Numbered from the stretch's first letter, positions 9,033-18,714 are shown. The stretch is 59,488 bases of DNA from Candidatus Fermentibacterota bacterium (GCA_030592645.1 JAUVIR010000009.1:1-59488); one strand, 5' to 3'. Notes: generated from the letters alone by a model not told the origin. Made by a program: numbers and translations.

Positions 9033-12000
9033 TTAAATTACGCGGAAGCGTTCGGTACCTACTTCAAGTATTTCCTTGCGGTACTCCTGGGAATGGGTCA
9101 TCGGCGGCTGGATCGAAGCCGCCCTGGCATCGGCCGAAACGGGAATAAGCATTCCCCTGCCATCCCAGTTCCTCTCCTCCCCGGTATTCCAGTAGAACCG
9201 TACAAGATCTCCGAGTTTATCTCTTATAATACTATCAATATTCTCAACTGACGCATCAATACCGAATGCTCCTGCCAGAGCTTCTAGAACCTCCACTCCG
9301 GTTTTACCCGACGGCGGTGTTACAGCTTTGGCGAACTCGATCAGGTTCCCTTCGAAACTGCACCTTGAGCCTTCAGTCTCCAGGAAGGTTGAGCCCGGAA
9401 GTGTAATATCAGCGAACCTGGTTGTTTCAGTATCGGTCCAGTCCATGGCAGCAATGAATTCAGCATTGCGGAACCAGGAGCCCGGTCTGTTGTATTCAAG
9501 CGGGTTCTCGCCGATTATCAGTGCTGCTCTGATAGTTCCTGCCTCAAGAATCTGCCGCAGTTCCTGACTTGTTGAGGCTCCGGGCAGCTTCTCAGCTGGA
9601 GCCGATCTACCAGGCAGGAATGCAGGGTCGGCTCCCATTACCTCGAGCCCTGCGCTGTTTGCGATCAGCCTGGGAAGAAGCATATCTGACACCTTACCCG
9701 CTTCTCTTAGCAGCAGGACCAGATCGGCGAATATTTCCATGTCATCCGGCGACGAACCCTGTGCTCTGTCCGGGCTGTGAATGAAAACAACATTTCCCGA
9801 ATGACGGATAAGCTCAGCTGTTTCGTAAATATCCGATTCCTCAGCACCGGACCTGGCAGCCGCCTCCTTAATGGAAACTTCCCGGTTCAGAAGGAATTTC
9901 TCACCTCCGTCAATATCTGCCGGAGAGACATCTCTATCATCTATGAGAACCTGCATAACAGCATTCCAGAAGATCGATGCCCTGCCTCTCATGGGATCCA
10001 CAGCCAATGCGGAAAGGTGCTGATCCATAGAGTCAAGAGCTGAGTTCGAAACGATGAGCTTAGCCCCCTCCTTGACAGCCCCGATAACATCCACTGCAAG
10101 TATCAGATGATCGGATTGAAGGGACGTGTTGTTGCAGATGATAAGATCAGCGTTTTCCAGACAGCTTCTGTCTGATGTGGAAGACGTGAACCCGAACGCA
10201 GGATCAAGCACACCGCTGCGCCCGCCGCCTGAGATAATTGCCAGTGAACCTATGTTATTTGTCCCTATCCCCTCCCTTGCGATTCTGCCTGCAAGGTAGA
10301 GTTCTTCATTTGTAAGTTCGGGGGATACGAAAACTGCAACGCTTTCGGGACCATGCTCATCGGCCACTTGTTTCAAAGATTCTACTATTCTCCCATTTGC
10401 CACCTCGAAACTCACCGGGCTGTAGGAATAGCCATCTTTCGCTGTTGGACCTGTGAACCTTTTCTGCTTTATAAAATACTCCTGTCCGAACCGGCCGTAT
10501 CTGCACAGATATTCTCCCGGTATTCCAGGCGATGCTATGAAATACCTTCCTTCACCAAAGGATCTTACGAGAATCTCACAGCCGAGCGAGCAGAAACCGC
10601 AGTGGGTTTTTACATCTTCAGTTTCAAGACAGGCCCTTCCGGAGAAGGGGTATTTCGCTGTAAGTGCTCCCGTCGGACAGGCATCAATACAGTTACCGCA
10701 GCTAACGCAGCTTGTGGAGACGAGAGGATCATTCATGGCAGGCCGCATTTCCGTTTTGAAACCTCTACCGACGAATCCGATGGCCGATACCGGCAGCACT
10801 CTCGCGCATGTCCTGATGCACCTTGCGCAGAGAACACACTTGTTCGGGTCGTAGGAGATATACGGATGGCGGTCGTCAACCTTGTGCTTTCGCACATAAC
10901 CCTTGAAATGCTCCATATCCACGCCGTATTCCTCGCCGTAAAGCCTCAGGTCGCAGTCATCGAACCTCACGCAGCCGCATGACAGGCAGCGGTCGCATTC
11001 ATGATCATTATCCTCGAGTTCGAAACCCGTCGAAACTTCACGGAAGTTATTGCGTCTGTCATCAACATCTATCAGATGAACTTCGTGACGAGGTGATTCT
11101 TTTATATCACCAAGCTCTGCTTTCCCGGGTTTTGACCAGAACTCCTTGTTGACAACGAAGGGATCAGGTTCAAGTTCTTCATTCAGAAGCCAGGCTTTTA
11201 TTGCTTTTGCGGCTTTCTGCCCGTCTCTGATAGCATCGATGGCAACAGTGGGTCCATCATCAGCTGCATCTCCACCTGCGAAAACACCTTCAATATTGGT
11301 TTTCATTGTTCCTGCATCGATGACGTAGGTGTTCCACCTGGTAAGGTCCAGTTCACCATCATCCGTATCTACAAGACCATCGAGAACGGTGTTCTGACCG
11401 ATGGCAGAAATAGCAAGATCGCAGGGAAGATCGAATTCGGCACCCTCAATCGGGACTGGTCGGCGCCTTCCTGAATCATCAGGCTCGCCGAGCTTCATCC
11501 TCTGGCAATGAAAGGCGCTGATCATACCATTCTTCTTTATAATTCCAGTTGGAGCAGCCAGCTCCATTATTTCTATGCCCTCTTCCAGGCAATCTTCGAT
11601 CTCCATCTTATCGGCAGGCATTTCAGCTTTTGTTCTCCTGTAGAGAACGATAACCTTATCAGCATTAAGCCTCCACGCCATCCGGGCGGCATCCATTGCG
11701 GTATTACCTCCGCCGACAACAACCACTGTCCCAGAGAGCAACGCGGGATCATCAGCTTTTTCAACGAGGAAATCCGCACCGGTTACTACGCCCTCTGTAT
11801 CGAATTCACCTTCAACCCGCATGGCTTTTCCAGTCCAGGCTCCCGGACCAACAAAGACAGCGTCATGTTTCTCCCTCAGTTCCTCAAGGGTCACATCCTG
11901 TCCAACACGAATACCGCATCTGATCTCCGCACCTGTACGGCAGATATACTCGACCTCCCTGTCGAGTATCTCATCGGGAAGCCTGTATTCCGGAATACCG

Positions 12001-12698
12001 TAACGCAGCATTCCACCGGTACGTTCTTTGGCTTCGTAAATAACAGGTTTTATCCCGCTTTTCCCCAGGAACCATGCAGCTGTGAGGCCTGCTGGTCCTG
12101 AGCCAATGATCGCAACAGTTTTTCCCGTATCAGGGGCACATTCAGGTACTGTATCGTACGCTTCCGGTGAATCGGAAACGAACCTTTTGATGTTGTTAAT
12201 AGCGACGGGAGCATCTATATCCATTCTCCTGCACTCGTCCTCGCACTTGCGAACACAGACACGTGCACACATGGCTGGAAGCGGGTTCTTCTCGCGAATG
12301 AGATCAACCGCCTTCTGATACTGCCCCATTGCGGATAGAGCTATGTATCCCTGAGCGTCAACACCTGCCGGGCAACCCTCCATGCAGGGCGATATGCAAT
12401 CCGCGTAATGATTGGAAAGCAGGAGTTCCAGAGCAGTTTTCCGGGATGCTACAATCCTTTCATTCCTGGTTTCGATCTCCATATCCTGCGCAATGCGCGT
12501 GGCGCATGCTGGAACCAGGTTACCTCTACCCTTAACCTGCACAACACATACAAAACAGGAGCCGTACGGCTCCAGCTCAGGTGAGTGGCACAGGGTTGGG
12601 ATACTGTCCAGTCCATTCTCATGGACCACCTCAAGAATAGTCTTTCCTGGAGTGGCCTCGATCTCCTTGCCGTTGATCTTTAGTCTGATCTTATCCAT
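9033..12698 (-). CDS. Large NuoG/GltD-fusion subunit of a bifurcating transhydrogenase (StnA-like)
   Basis: 1221 aa multi-cofactor protein. Domains in order: plant-type [2Fe-2S] ferredoxin (1-80; Cys in CHSPELEPYGSCFVC), a NuoG-type His-Cys segment (HYADCISPCMEGC, near 96-108), a GltD/NfnB-like FAD/NAD(P) module (about 110-520; GSGPAGLTAA near 195 and VVVVGGGNTAMDAA near 320), two [4Fe-4S] clusters (CVLCARCIRTC near 615, CVSCGNCIDACP near 660), another CxxCxxxC site (HCGFCSLGC), and a molybdopterin-oxidoreductase-like fold to the end. That last domain has no recognisable catalytic Cys/Sec, as in NuoG. No [FeFe]-hydrogenase H-cluster motif is present. With the NuoF- and NuoE-like genes upstream it matches the plan of the Sporomusa-type Nfn (StnABC), which couples NADH, ferredoxin and NADP+. 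Alternatives are an SfrA-like NADPH oxidoreductase or a formate-dehydrogenase-related complex. Confidence 0.72.
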   Translation of the reverse strand: MDKIRLKINGKEIEATPGKTILEVVHENGLDSIPTLCHSPELEPYGSCFVCVVQVKGRGNLVPACATRIAQDMEIETRNERIVASRKTALELLLSNHYADCISPCMEGCPAGVDAQGYIALSAMGQYQKAVDLIREKNPLPAMCARVCVRKCEDECRRMDIDAPVAINNIKRFVSDSPEAYDTVPECAPDTGKTVAIIGSGPAGLTAAWFLGKSGIKPVIYEAKERTGGMLRYGIPEYRLPDEILDREVEYICRTGAEIRCGIRVGQDVTLEELREKHDAVFVGPGAWTGKAMRVEGEFDTEGVVTGADFLVEKADDPALLSGTVVVVGGGNTAMDAARMAWRLNADKVIVLYRRTKAEMPADKMEIEDCLEEGIEIMELAAPTGIIKKNGMISAFHCQRMKLGEPDDSGRRRPVPIEGAEFDLPCDLAISAIGQNTVLDGLVDTDDGELDLTRWNTYVIDAGTMKTNIEGVFAGGDAADDGPTVAIDAIRDGQKAAKAIKAWLLNEELEPDPFVVNKEFWSKPGKAELGDIKESPRHEVHLIDVDDRRNNFREVSTGFELEDNDHECDRCLSCGCVRFDDCDLRLYGEEYGVDMEHFKGYVRKHKVDDRHPYISYDPNKCVLCARCIRTCARVLPVSAIGFVGRGFKTEMRPAMNDPLVSTSCVSCGNCIDACPTGALTAKYPFSGRACLETEDVKTHCGFCSLGCEILVRSFGEGRYFIASPGIPGEYLCRYGRFGQEYFIKQKRFTGPTAKDGYSYSPVSFEVANGRIVESLKQVADEHGPESVAVFVSPELTNEELYLAGRIAREGIGTNNIGSLAIISGGGRSGVLDPAFGFTSSTSDRSCLENADLIICNNTSLQSDHLILAVDVIGAVKEGAKLIVSNSALDSMDQHLSALAVDPMRGRASIFWNAVMQVLIDDRDVSPADIDGGEKFLLNREVSIKEAAARSGAEESDIYETAELIRHSGNVVFIHSPDRAQGSSPDDMEIFADLVLLLREAGKVSDMLLPRLIANSAGLEVMGADPAFLPGRSAPAEKLPGASTSQELRQILEAGTIRAALIIGENPLEYNRPGSWFRNAEFIAAMDWTDTETTRFADITLPGSTFLETEGSRCSFEGNLIEFAKAVTPPSGKTGVEVLEALAGAFGIDASVENIDSIIRDKLGDLVRFYWNTGEERNWDGRGMLIPVSADARAASIQPPMTHSQEYRKEILEVGTERFRVI

Positions 12699-12707
12699 TG
12701 GCCGCTC

Positions 12708-14489
12708 CTACCTTGTAACTACTGCGCCGAAGTTGCAGCTTGTTATACACTTGCCGCAATTAACGCAGGTTTCGATATTGATTACATGAACTTCTTTTAC
12801 TTTACCTGTAATAGCATCTACCGGACAGTTTTTCGCACAGAGAGTGCATCCAACACACTTATCCGGAATGATATAGAATTCTACAAGCGCCTGACATTCT
12901 CCGGCGGGGCATTTCTTGTCGAAAATATGAGCCTTGTATTCGTCAAGGTAATAGCGGATCGTAGTCTGTACAGGGTTAGGAGCTGTCTGTCCCAACCCGC
13001 ATAGACTGGCTTCCTTTATCTGGATAGACAGCTTCTCGAGTTTATCAATGTCCTCCGGCTCACCCTCTCCCCGGGTCAGTCTTTCCAGGATCTCAAGCAT
13101 TCTCAGGGTCCCTATTCTGCAGAAAGTGCATTTACCGCAGGATTCCTTCTGTGTGAAATCAAGGAAGAATCTTGCTATTTCAACCATGCATATATCCTCA
13201 TCCATAACAACCATACCGCCGGAGCCCATGATAGCGCCGGTGGCGGGGATGGATTCGAAATCTACTGGAGTATCCTTCATATGAGCGGGGATGCAGCCTC
13301 CAGAAGGGCCGCCCATCTGAACAGCCTTGAATTCCTTCCCTTCCTTTATGCCTCCTCCAATCTTGAAAACAAGATCCTCTATTGTTGTACCCATTGGAAC
13401 TTCAGCCAATCCTCCATGAACGACTTTCCCGGCCAGCGCGAATACCTTGGTTCCGGGGCTCTTTTCAGTTCCGAAGGCTGTATAGGCTTCAGCACCGTTG
13501 CATATTATCCAGGGTACGTTCGCAAAGGTTTCAACGTTGTTATTATTGGTAGGTTTCTGCCACAGACCCTTCTCCGCAGGAAATGGCGGTCGTATACGGG
13601 GCATCCCGCGTTCTCCTTCTATAGATGCGAACAATGCCGTTTCTTCACCGCAGACGAAAGCTCCCGCACCCTGCTTTATCTTCAGGTCGAAATCGAAACC
13701 GCTGCCGATGATATTCGTTCCAAGGTAACCCCGTTCTCTGGCTTCCAAAATGGCGATTTCCAGTCTGTGAATAGCCAGAGGATATTCGGCTCTGCAGTAG
13801 ATATATCCGAATGTTGCTCCTATAGCCTTTGCGCAGATTATCATCCCTTCAAGAATCGCGTGGGGATCGCCCTCAAGAACGGATCTGTCCATGAAGGCAC
13901 CGGGATCACCCTCATCAGCGTTGCAGACTACGTATTTCTGTTCTCCCTCATTCGCTGCAGCGAAGGACCACTTCAGACCTGTAGGGAATCCCGCCCCTCC
14001 GCGTCCGCGCAGCCCCGAGTCCTTGATGGTCTGGATTATCCTGGAAGGGGTCATTTCAGTAAGAGCTTTTCTTACTCCCTGATAACCTCCAGCGTTCTCG
14101 TAGTCTTCTATAGATTCGGGATTAATTGTACCGCAGTTGCGAAGTACGATCCTCTCCTGAAGATCAAGGAAATCAGACTCAGAACCACAGGTGCTCCCAT
14201 CAGGCCAGCAGGCATAAACAAGATTGTCATTATCAATTACTTCGTTACCAAGAACGTGCTTACTGAAGATCTCCTCTGCAGATTCGGGGGTTACTCCGCC
14301 GTAGAATACTCTACTGTCCCCATCTCTAACTTCAACCAGCGGCTCTCTGTAGCACATACCGATGCAGCCTGTTCTGGTGAGCATGCAAACATCAGGGTGA
14401 GCTGCAGCGAGTACCGAAAGTTTGTCGTAAGCAGCCTGGGCGCCGGCGGATAAACCGCAAGTACCCATTCCTACCACTATTTTCTTCAT
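12708..14489 (-). CDS. NuoF/HydB-like NADH-binding FMN subunit
   Basis: 593 aa. An N-terminal thioredoxin-like [2Fe-2S] domain (1-100; Cys in MGTCGLS and GCIGMC) is followed by the NuoF core: NADH/FMN site GLRGRGGAGFPTGLKW (about 160-175), NADEGDPGAFMDR, GEETALFASIEG, the N3-type [4Fe-4S] motif ESCGKCTFCRIG, and a C-terminal two-cluster ferredoxin (CVGCTLCAKNCP, CVNCGKCITSC). This is the HydB/NuoF arrangement of bifurcating complexes and serves as NADH entry and possible bifurcation site. It lies 9 bp upstream of the large subunit and downstream of the NuoE-like gene, so the three form an operon. Confidence 0.88.
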   Translation of the reverse strand: MKKIVVGMGTCGLSAGAQAAYDKLSVLAAAHPDVCMLTRTGCIGMCYREPLVEVRDGDSRVFYGGVTPESAEEIFSKHVLGNEVIDNDNLVYACWPDGSTCGSESDFLDLQERIVLRNCGTINPESIEDYENAGGYQGVRKALTEMTPSRIIQTIKDSGLRGRGGAGFPTGLKWSFAAANEGEQKYVVCNADEGDPGAFMDRSVLEGDPHAILEGMIICAKAIGATFGYIYCRAEYPLAIHRLEIAILEARERGYLGTNIIGSGFDFDLKIKQGAGAFVCGEETALFASIEGERGMPRIRPPFPAEKGLWQKPTNNNNVETFANVPWIICNGAEAYTAFGTEKSPGTKVFALAGKVVHGGLAEVPMGTTIEDLVFKIGGGIKEGKEFKAVQMGGPSGGCIPAHMKDTPVDFESIPATGAIMGSGGMVVMDEDICMVEIARFFLDFTQKESCGKCTFCRIGTLRMLEILERLTRGEGEPEDIDKLEKLSIQIKEASLCGLGQTAPNPVQTTIRYYLDEYKAHIFDKKCPAGECQALVEFYIIPDKCVGCTLCAKNCPVDAITGKVKEVHVINIETCVNCGKCITSCNFGAVVTR

Positions 14490-14539
14490 TCATTGCTCCA
14501 GACATTTTTCACAAAAGGACAGTTCGTATGATTATCAGA

Positions 14540-15055
14540 TCAGACACTCTCTACAGTTACTGCAATTGAATCGGTATTTGCTGAGGCCTTCTTTCTGTAA
14601 TTACGCAGGATCTTCCGAACAGAAGCGGGTGTAAGGCTGCCGTGTGTATCGTTGTTGACCATTATGACAGGTGCAAGTGAACAACACCCTATACATGCTA
14701 CCGTATTGAGAGTGAATAATCCATCTTCAGTAGTACCGTCCACTTCGATACCAAGCTCATCCTCGACCGTTTCCCTTATCAGTTTTGCCCCCGAAACATG
14801 GCAGGCTGTTCCCGCACATACCCGGATAACGTATTTACCCATAGGCTGCAGCCTGAACTGGCTGTAGAATGTAATGACTCCGTAAATATCAGATTCAGGT
14901 ATGGCTGTTACGCCAGCTATGTAGTTTATTGCACGCCTTGGAATGTACCCGAAATGTTCCTGGGCAGACTGAAGAAGGGGTATAAGTTCTCCGGGAGCTC
15001 CATCATATCTCCACAGTCTGTAGTTGAAATTCTCCTGTTTTGCAGCCGTTTTCAT
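14540..15055 (-). CDS. NuoE/HydC-like [2Fe-2S] subunit
   Basis: About 171 aa thioredoxin-like [2Fe-2S] protein. The cluster ligands are Cys in CAGTACHVSGA and CIGCCSLAP, and the helical N-terminal region (GELIPLLQSAQEHFGYIP) is typical of NuoE and HydC. It accepts electrons from the FMN subunit. I prefer ATG 15055 over GTG 15058. It is the first gene of the three-gene complex; the 100 bp upstream separate it from the receiver/RAM-like regulator. Confidence 0.88.
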   Translation of the reverse strand: MKTAAKQENFNYRLWRYDGAPGELIPLLQSAQEHFGYIPRRAINYIAGVTAIPESDIYGVITFYSQFRLQPMGKYVIRVCAGTACHVSGAKLIRETVEDELGIEVDGTTEDGLFTLNTVACIGCCSLAPVIMVNNDTHGSLTPASVRKILRNYRKKASANTDSIAVTVESV

Positions 15056-15155
15056 CACTCCCTTCGCGCACCTTTCTTTGTGTATCAGGTGCAGGATTCA
15101 GTGAAAACAACATGGCTCCACTGCTCCTGTGAAAGTAAGAAGTTCTTCGGTAATA

Positions 15156-16142
15156 TCAGTCTTCGATAAGCTTGATGACCTTTGCTTCCCGAACCCTGAG
15201 TACACCATCTATCTGATTAAGCTTCTGAATTATCCGCGGTGTTTTTCCCATAGCTCCGTGACCAGTGATCATTCCTACCAGTTTTGTACCCTCTTCTATC
15301 ACATCGCAGAAAACCACCTCATCGATGAAGAACACAGTGGTGAATATCTGCTGTATAGCGCCGGGATCGATATCAACAATTATATAGCTCATGGTTCCAG
15401 GCTGTCTTCTGGCATCGGCCTGAGCATCATGTTTTACAGCATGCTGATAGGTCTCTATGAACTGATCAACATCTCTATCGAGTTTCGGACGCTCAATCTG
15501 GGACATGGAAAGAACTTCGATGCCATCCATATTCTTGATCCTGCTGAATACTTCCTGTATTTCAGATGTGGAAGAAGCCTGCACCAGCAGTATGATATCG
15601 AAATCTCCTCTGACGGCATCGCATGACTGTATACCATCCATTTTGTACAGGGAATCGTAGATTTCCATGCTTCTGTCCGGATCTGTTATCTTCACAGTAA
15701 GGTATCCGCTTACCGATTCCCTCATACCGTCATCAGCCGTCTCTTCGGGAACATCTGTATCGGTCTTTCCGGGAGACAATTCTTCCAGTGCTTCAACCAG
15801 CTCAGATATTTCGAAAGGCTTGTCAAGATATCCGGTATTGTGCTCCGAAAGCGCGGTAAGCATCAGTCTTTCGTCACCAAAACCTGTTATTACAAGAACA
15901 GGAAGATCAGGATACTGGTTTTTAATGACTTTCAGGATCTTGAGCCCATCGATATCCGGCATGAATATGTCGGTGATAAGATAATCGTAAGCAATTCCTT
16001 TTTCTCTGGCCTGATTCAGTTCGTGAATTGCAGAAATGCCATCCGGACAAGCAACTGCAGTGTAATCTTCCTGTGTAAGACCTATGGTAAGGTTTCGACG
16101 AATCTCTGCCTCGTCATCGATTATTAATACACGGCCTTTCAA
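15156..16142 (-). CDS. Response regulator with C-terminal tandem RAM/AsnC-like domains
   Basis: 328 aa. A receiver domain (1-120; DDE at 9-11, Asp58 in LITDIFMPD, Lys in YLDKPF) is followed after an acidic linker by two stretches resembling the Lrp/AsnC ligand-binding (RAM) fold: about 145-215 (YLTVKITDPD, then DFDIILLVQASS) and about 250-328 (SYIIVDIDPG, then GVLRVREAKVIKL). No helix-turn-helix is visible between them, so it should not bind DNA in the Lrp way. It sits between the NuoEFG-like and NfnAB genes, all on one strand with gaps near 90 bp, so it probably modulates or senses the output of these redox complexes (inference). Confidence 0.7.
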   Translation of the reverse strand: MKGRVLIIDDEAEIRRNLTIGLTQEDYTAVACPDGISAIHELNQAREKGIAYDYLITDIFMPDIDGLKILKVIKNQYPDLPVLVITGFGDERLMLTALSEHNTGYLDKPFEISELVEALEELSPGKTDTDVPEETADDGMRESVSGYLTVKITDPDRSMEIYDSLYKMDGIQSCDAVRGDFDIILLVQASSTSEIQEVFSRIKNMDGIEVLSMSQIERPKLDRDVDQFIETYQHAVKHDAQADARRQPGTMSYIIVDIDPGAIQQIFTTVFFIDEVVFCDVIEEGTKLVGMITGHGAMGKTPRIIQKLNQIDGVLRVREAKVIKLIED

Positions 16143-16228
16143 TTGATGCCTCCTCTATTCAGCTTGTTATTCTAAGGAATGGTGGAACGCTACTTTCCGC
16201 ATGATTGAAAGTCAAGAACACCCCCACT

Positions 16229-17692
16229 TCAGTGAACTTCCGCTCTGCAAAGGTCCAGGGCACTGTCCAGATCAACCCAGCGTCCCGAACTTAGATACAG
16301 GTTCATCGCTCTGGCCGCCCTTCTTCCATGCCCCATGGCCAGTATAACGGTAGCTGCGCCCAGAACAATATCACCTCCGGCGAAAACACCGGGTACCGAA
16401 GTCTGGCCGGTTATCTCGTTAACAACGATACCACCCCATCTGGTCACTTCAAGATCAGGGAAACAGCTGGGTACAAGTGGGTTGGGGCTGTTTCCGATAG
16501 CAACGATCAGTGCATCGGTATTCTCGATGAATTCACTTCCTTCGATCGGGACCGGCCGTCTTCTACCGGATGAATCTGGTTCTCCAAGCTCCATCTTTAT
16601 TACCTCTGCACCCCTTATCCATCCCTTATCATCGCCTACCAGACGCACGGGATTCTGGAGAAGATGGAATTCCACTCCCTCTTCCTTCGCGTGATGTATC
16701 TCCTCCAGCCTTGCAGGCATCTGTTCCTCTGCCCTCCTGTAAACGATAAGCGATCTTTCTGCTCCCATTCGGAGAGCGGTTCGGGCACAGTCCATTGCAA
16801 CGTTTCCTCCGCCTACAGTAATCACTTTTTTCCCTTTAACAATGGGTGTGTCAGCCGCTGGGAAATCGTAGGCTTTCATCAGATTGGCCCGGGTGAGATA
16901 CTCGTTGGCCGACAGAACCCCGAGAAGGTTTTCTCCATCTACTCTCATAAATCTTGGAAGACCGGCTCCGGTTCCGACAAACACTGCATCAAAGTCATCA
17001 ACTATCTGCCTTACCGGTATGGTCTTCCCTATCACATAATCGTACCGGAATTCTACGCCAATCTTCTCCAGGTAGTCTACCTCATACTGCACTATTTTCT
17101 TCGGAAGCCTGAACTCTGGAATTCCGTAGACCAGAACTCCCCCGGCTCTGTGAAGCGCTTCGAAAACTATAACCTCATGACCGAACTTGATCAGATCTCC
17201 CGCCACTGTAAGGCCTGCAGGACCTGCACCGATAATCGCAACCCTTTTCCCCGAAGGTTTCATAGAGGGAGGCTGCTCGAACTCTCCCTGCTCCCTGTCC
17301 CAGTCGGCGATGAACCGTTCGAGTTTACCTATCATCACCGATTTGCAGGGATCCTTCCTGACCTTGCCGATGGTACAGAAAAGCTGACACTGCTCTTCCT
17401 GGGGACAAACCCTTCCACAAACGGCTGGAAGAAGGTTTCTCTCCTTCATCTTCCTTGCAGCACCCTTGAAGTCACCTTCTTCGATGAGCTTAATGAAACC
17501 GGGAATATCGATACCTACAGGACAACCTTCAATACAGAACGGTGTTTTACACTGAATACACCTTCTTGCCTCCAGCATAGCCATTTCGGGAGTGTATCCC
17601 AGCGGAACTTCCTCAAGATTATTTACGCGTTCCTTCGGATCCTGTTCAGGCATATCAACGGGCGGAATCTTCATCCTTTCCTTGGCGTTCAT
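16229..17692 (-). CDS. nfnB: NADH-dependent ferredoxin:NADP+ oxidoreductase large subunit NfnB (SudA/GltD-like)
   Basis: 487 aa. N-terminal iron-sulfur segment of the GltD type (ARRCIQCKTPFCIEGCPV, then CGRVCPQEEQC), FAD-binding GAGPAGLTVAGDL (about 155), NAD(P)-binding VGGGNVAMDCARTA (about 290) and the closing FAD motif GVFAGGDIVLG. Length and layout fit NfnB/SudA. Together with NfnA, encoded immediately upstream and overlapping by 4 bp, it forms the electron-bifurcating transhydrogenase that oxidises NADPH while reducing ferredoxin and NAD+, or the reverse. It can be mistaken for the glutamate synthase small subunit, but the NfnA partner settles the call. Confidence 0.9.
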   Translation of the reverse strand: MNAKERMKIPPVDMPEQDPKERVNNLEEVPLGYTPEMAMLEARRCIQCKTPFCIEGCPVGIDIPGFIKLIEEGDFKGAARKMKERNLLPAVCGRVCPQEEQCQLFCTIGKVRKDPCKSVMIGKLERFIADWDREQGEFEQPPSMKPSGKRVAIIGAGPAGLTVAGDLIKFGHEVIVFEALHRAGGVLVYGIPEFRLPKKIVQYEVDYLEKIGVEFRYDYVIGKTIPVRQIVDDFDAVFVGTGAGLPRFMRVDGENLLGVLSANEYLTRANLMKAYDFPAADTPIVKGKKVITVGGGNVAMDCARTALRMGAERSLIVYRRAEEQMPARLEEIHHAKEEGVEFHLLQNPVRLVGDDKGWIRGAEVIKMELGEPDSSGRRRPVPIEGSEFIENTDALIVAIGNSPNPLVPSCFPDLEVTRWGGIVVNEITGQTSVPGVFAGGDIVLGAATVILAMGHGRRAARAMNLYLSSGRWVDLDSALDLCRAEVH

Positions 17693-18555
17693 CGTGAACC
17701 CCCTTCGGACATGCTATCAAGTCTGCAGCCGGCGTGGGAGGAATAACGTTCAAGCGCGTTCTTCTCTTCCGACCTATATGTATCAAGGCGCGCCATAAGT
17801 TCATCAAAATCAACCTTGTGCCCATCGAACTCCGGTCCATCAATACAGGCAAACTTTATGGAACCACCAACGGTTACCCTGCAGCAACCACACATACCAG
17901 TTCCATCAACCATGATCGGGTTAAGGCTGACAATTGTTGGAATGCCAAGCTTCTCAGTCAGGATACAGACGAATTTCATCATGATCGGTGGTCCCATGGT
18001 GATACATTGCTCGAATTTCTCACCGTCATCTACAAGATTCCGGATAGCATCGGTCACAAGACCCTTCTGGCCTTCCGAACCGTCATCTGTAGTTATTATC
18101 AGTTCATCACTTGCTTCTCTCATTAAGTCGGTAAGTATGATCAGATTGGCAGATCTTGCTCCGAGGATACTGGTGACATGGTTACCAATATCTTTCATTG
18201 CTCTTGCAACAGGATACAGCGGGGCAATACCGATACCTCCCCCGACGCAAAGAACCCTGCCGACTTTCTCAATCTCCGTGGGTTCGCCCAGAGGGCCTGT
18301 AAGTGTCGGGATGGAATCACCCTTCCTCATCTGAGCCATCTGCAGGGTTGTTTTACCGACTGCCTGTATGATAAGGGTGATACTTCCCTCTTCGGTATCA
18401 ACATCGGCTATTGTTATTGGAATTCTCTCCCCGTTTTCATTGATCCGCACAATAACGAATTGACCGGGTTTTCTGTATCTGGCGATATCGGGTGCCCGGA
18501 ATCTGTACAGGTAAATATCCGGTCCAAGTTTTTCCTTGTGCAGAAGCTGGTACAT
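17689..18555 (-). CDS. nfnA: NADH-dependent ferredoxin:NADP+ oxidoreductase small subunit NfnA (SudB-like)
   Basis: 288 aa, ferredoxin-NADP+ reductase fold: FAD-binding beta-barrel (about 1-95), NAD(H)-binding GGGIGIAPLYPVARA (about 105-120), and a C-terminal [2Fe-2S] site whose Cys lie in MVDGTGMCGCCRV and KFACIDGPEFDGH. This matches NfnA/SudB/HydG (about 280 aa). The ATG follows a good Shine-Dalgarno (TGGAGG) at 18559-18565. A promoter is seen 100 bp upstream. Confidence 0.9.
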   Translation of the reverse strand: MYQLLHKEKLGPDIYLYRFRAPDIARYRKPGQFVIVRINENGERIPITIADVDTEEGSITLIIQAVGKTTLQMAQMRKGDSIPTLTGPLGEPTEIEKVGRVLCVGGGIGIAPLYPVARAMKDIGNHVTSILGARSANLIILTDLMREASDELIITTDDGSEGQKGLVTDAIRNLVDDGEKFEQCITMGPPIMMKFVCILTEKLGIPTIVSLNPIMVDGTGMCGCCRVTVGGSIKFACIDGPEFDGHKVDFDELMARLDTYRSEEKNALERYSSHAGCRLDSMSEGGSR

Positions 18556-18653
18556 ATGTGTCCTCCATTAAGACTGCTGAACTCTATTCATGAAGACGAG
18601 TAATTCAATAATAGCACTGATAATTAACTGCTAAATTCGATAACAGTCACGGC

Positions 18654-18682
18654 ACAATATCCATGCTTAATATCCCGGTCAA
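18654..18682 (-). promoter_or_regulatory. Promoter of the nfnAB operon
   Basis: Read on the minus strand: -35 TTGACC (18677-18682), 17 bp spacer, -10 TATTGT (18654-18659). The transcript would start near 18647 and have a leader of about 90 nt before nfnA. It may also drive the downstream regulator and NuoEFG-like genes, since gaps there are about 90-100 bp with no clear terminator. Confidence 0.55.
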
Positions 18683-18714
18683 GTAGTTGATTTCGAATCT
18701 ATCTATATCAGTAC

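Noticed and set aside
9033-12698. Reading the large subunit as a formate dehydrogenase
   Set aside because: No recognisable catalytic Cys or Sec in the molybdopterin-like domain, and no in-frame TGA.
13281-14453. 390-codon plus-strand frame opposite the NuoF-like gene
   Set aside because: Antisense shadow: the minus strand encodes all NuoF/HydB motifs.
9033-15055. Reading the three-gene complex as an [FeFe] hydrogenase (HydABC)
   Set aside because: The large subunit has no H-cluster Cys motifs and instead has GltD-like FAD/NAD(P) and NuoG-like domains.
16664-17746. 360-codon plus-strand frame opposite nfnB
   Set aside because: Antisense shadow of a clear NfnB gene; the translation has no plausible domain.
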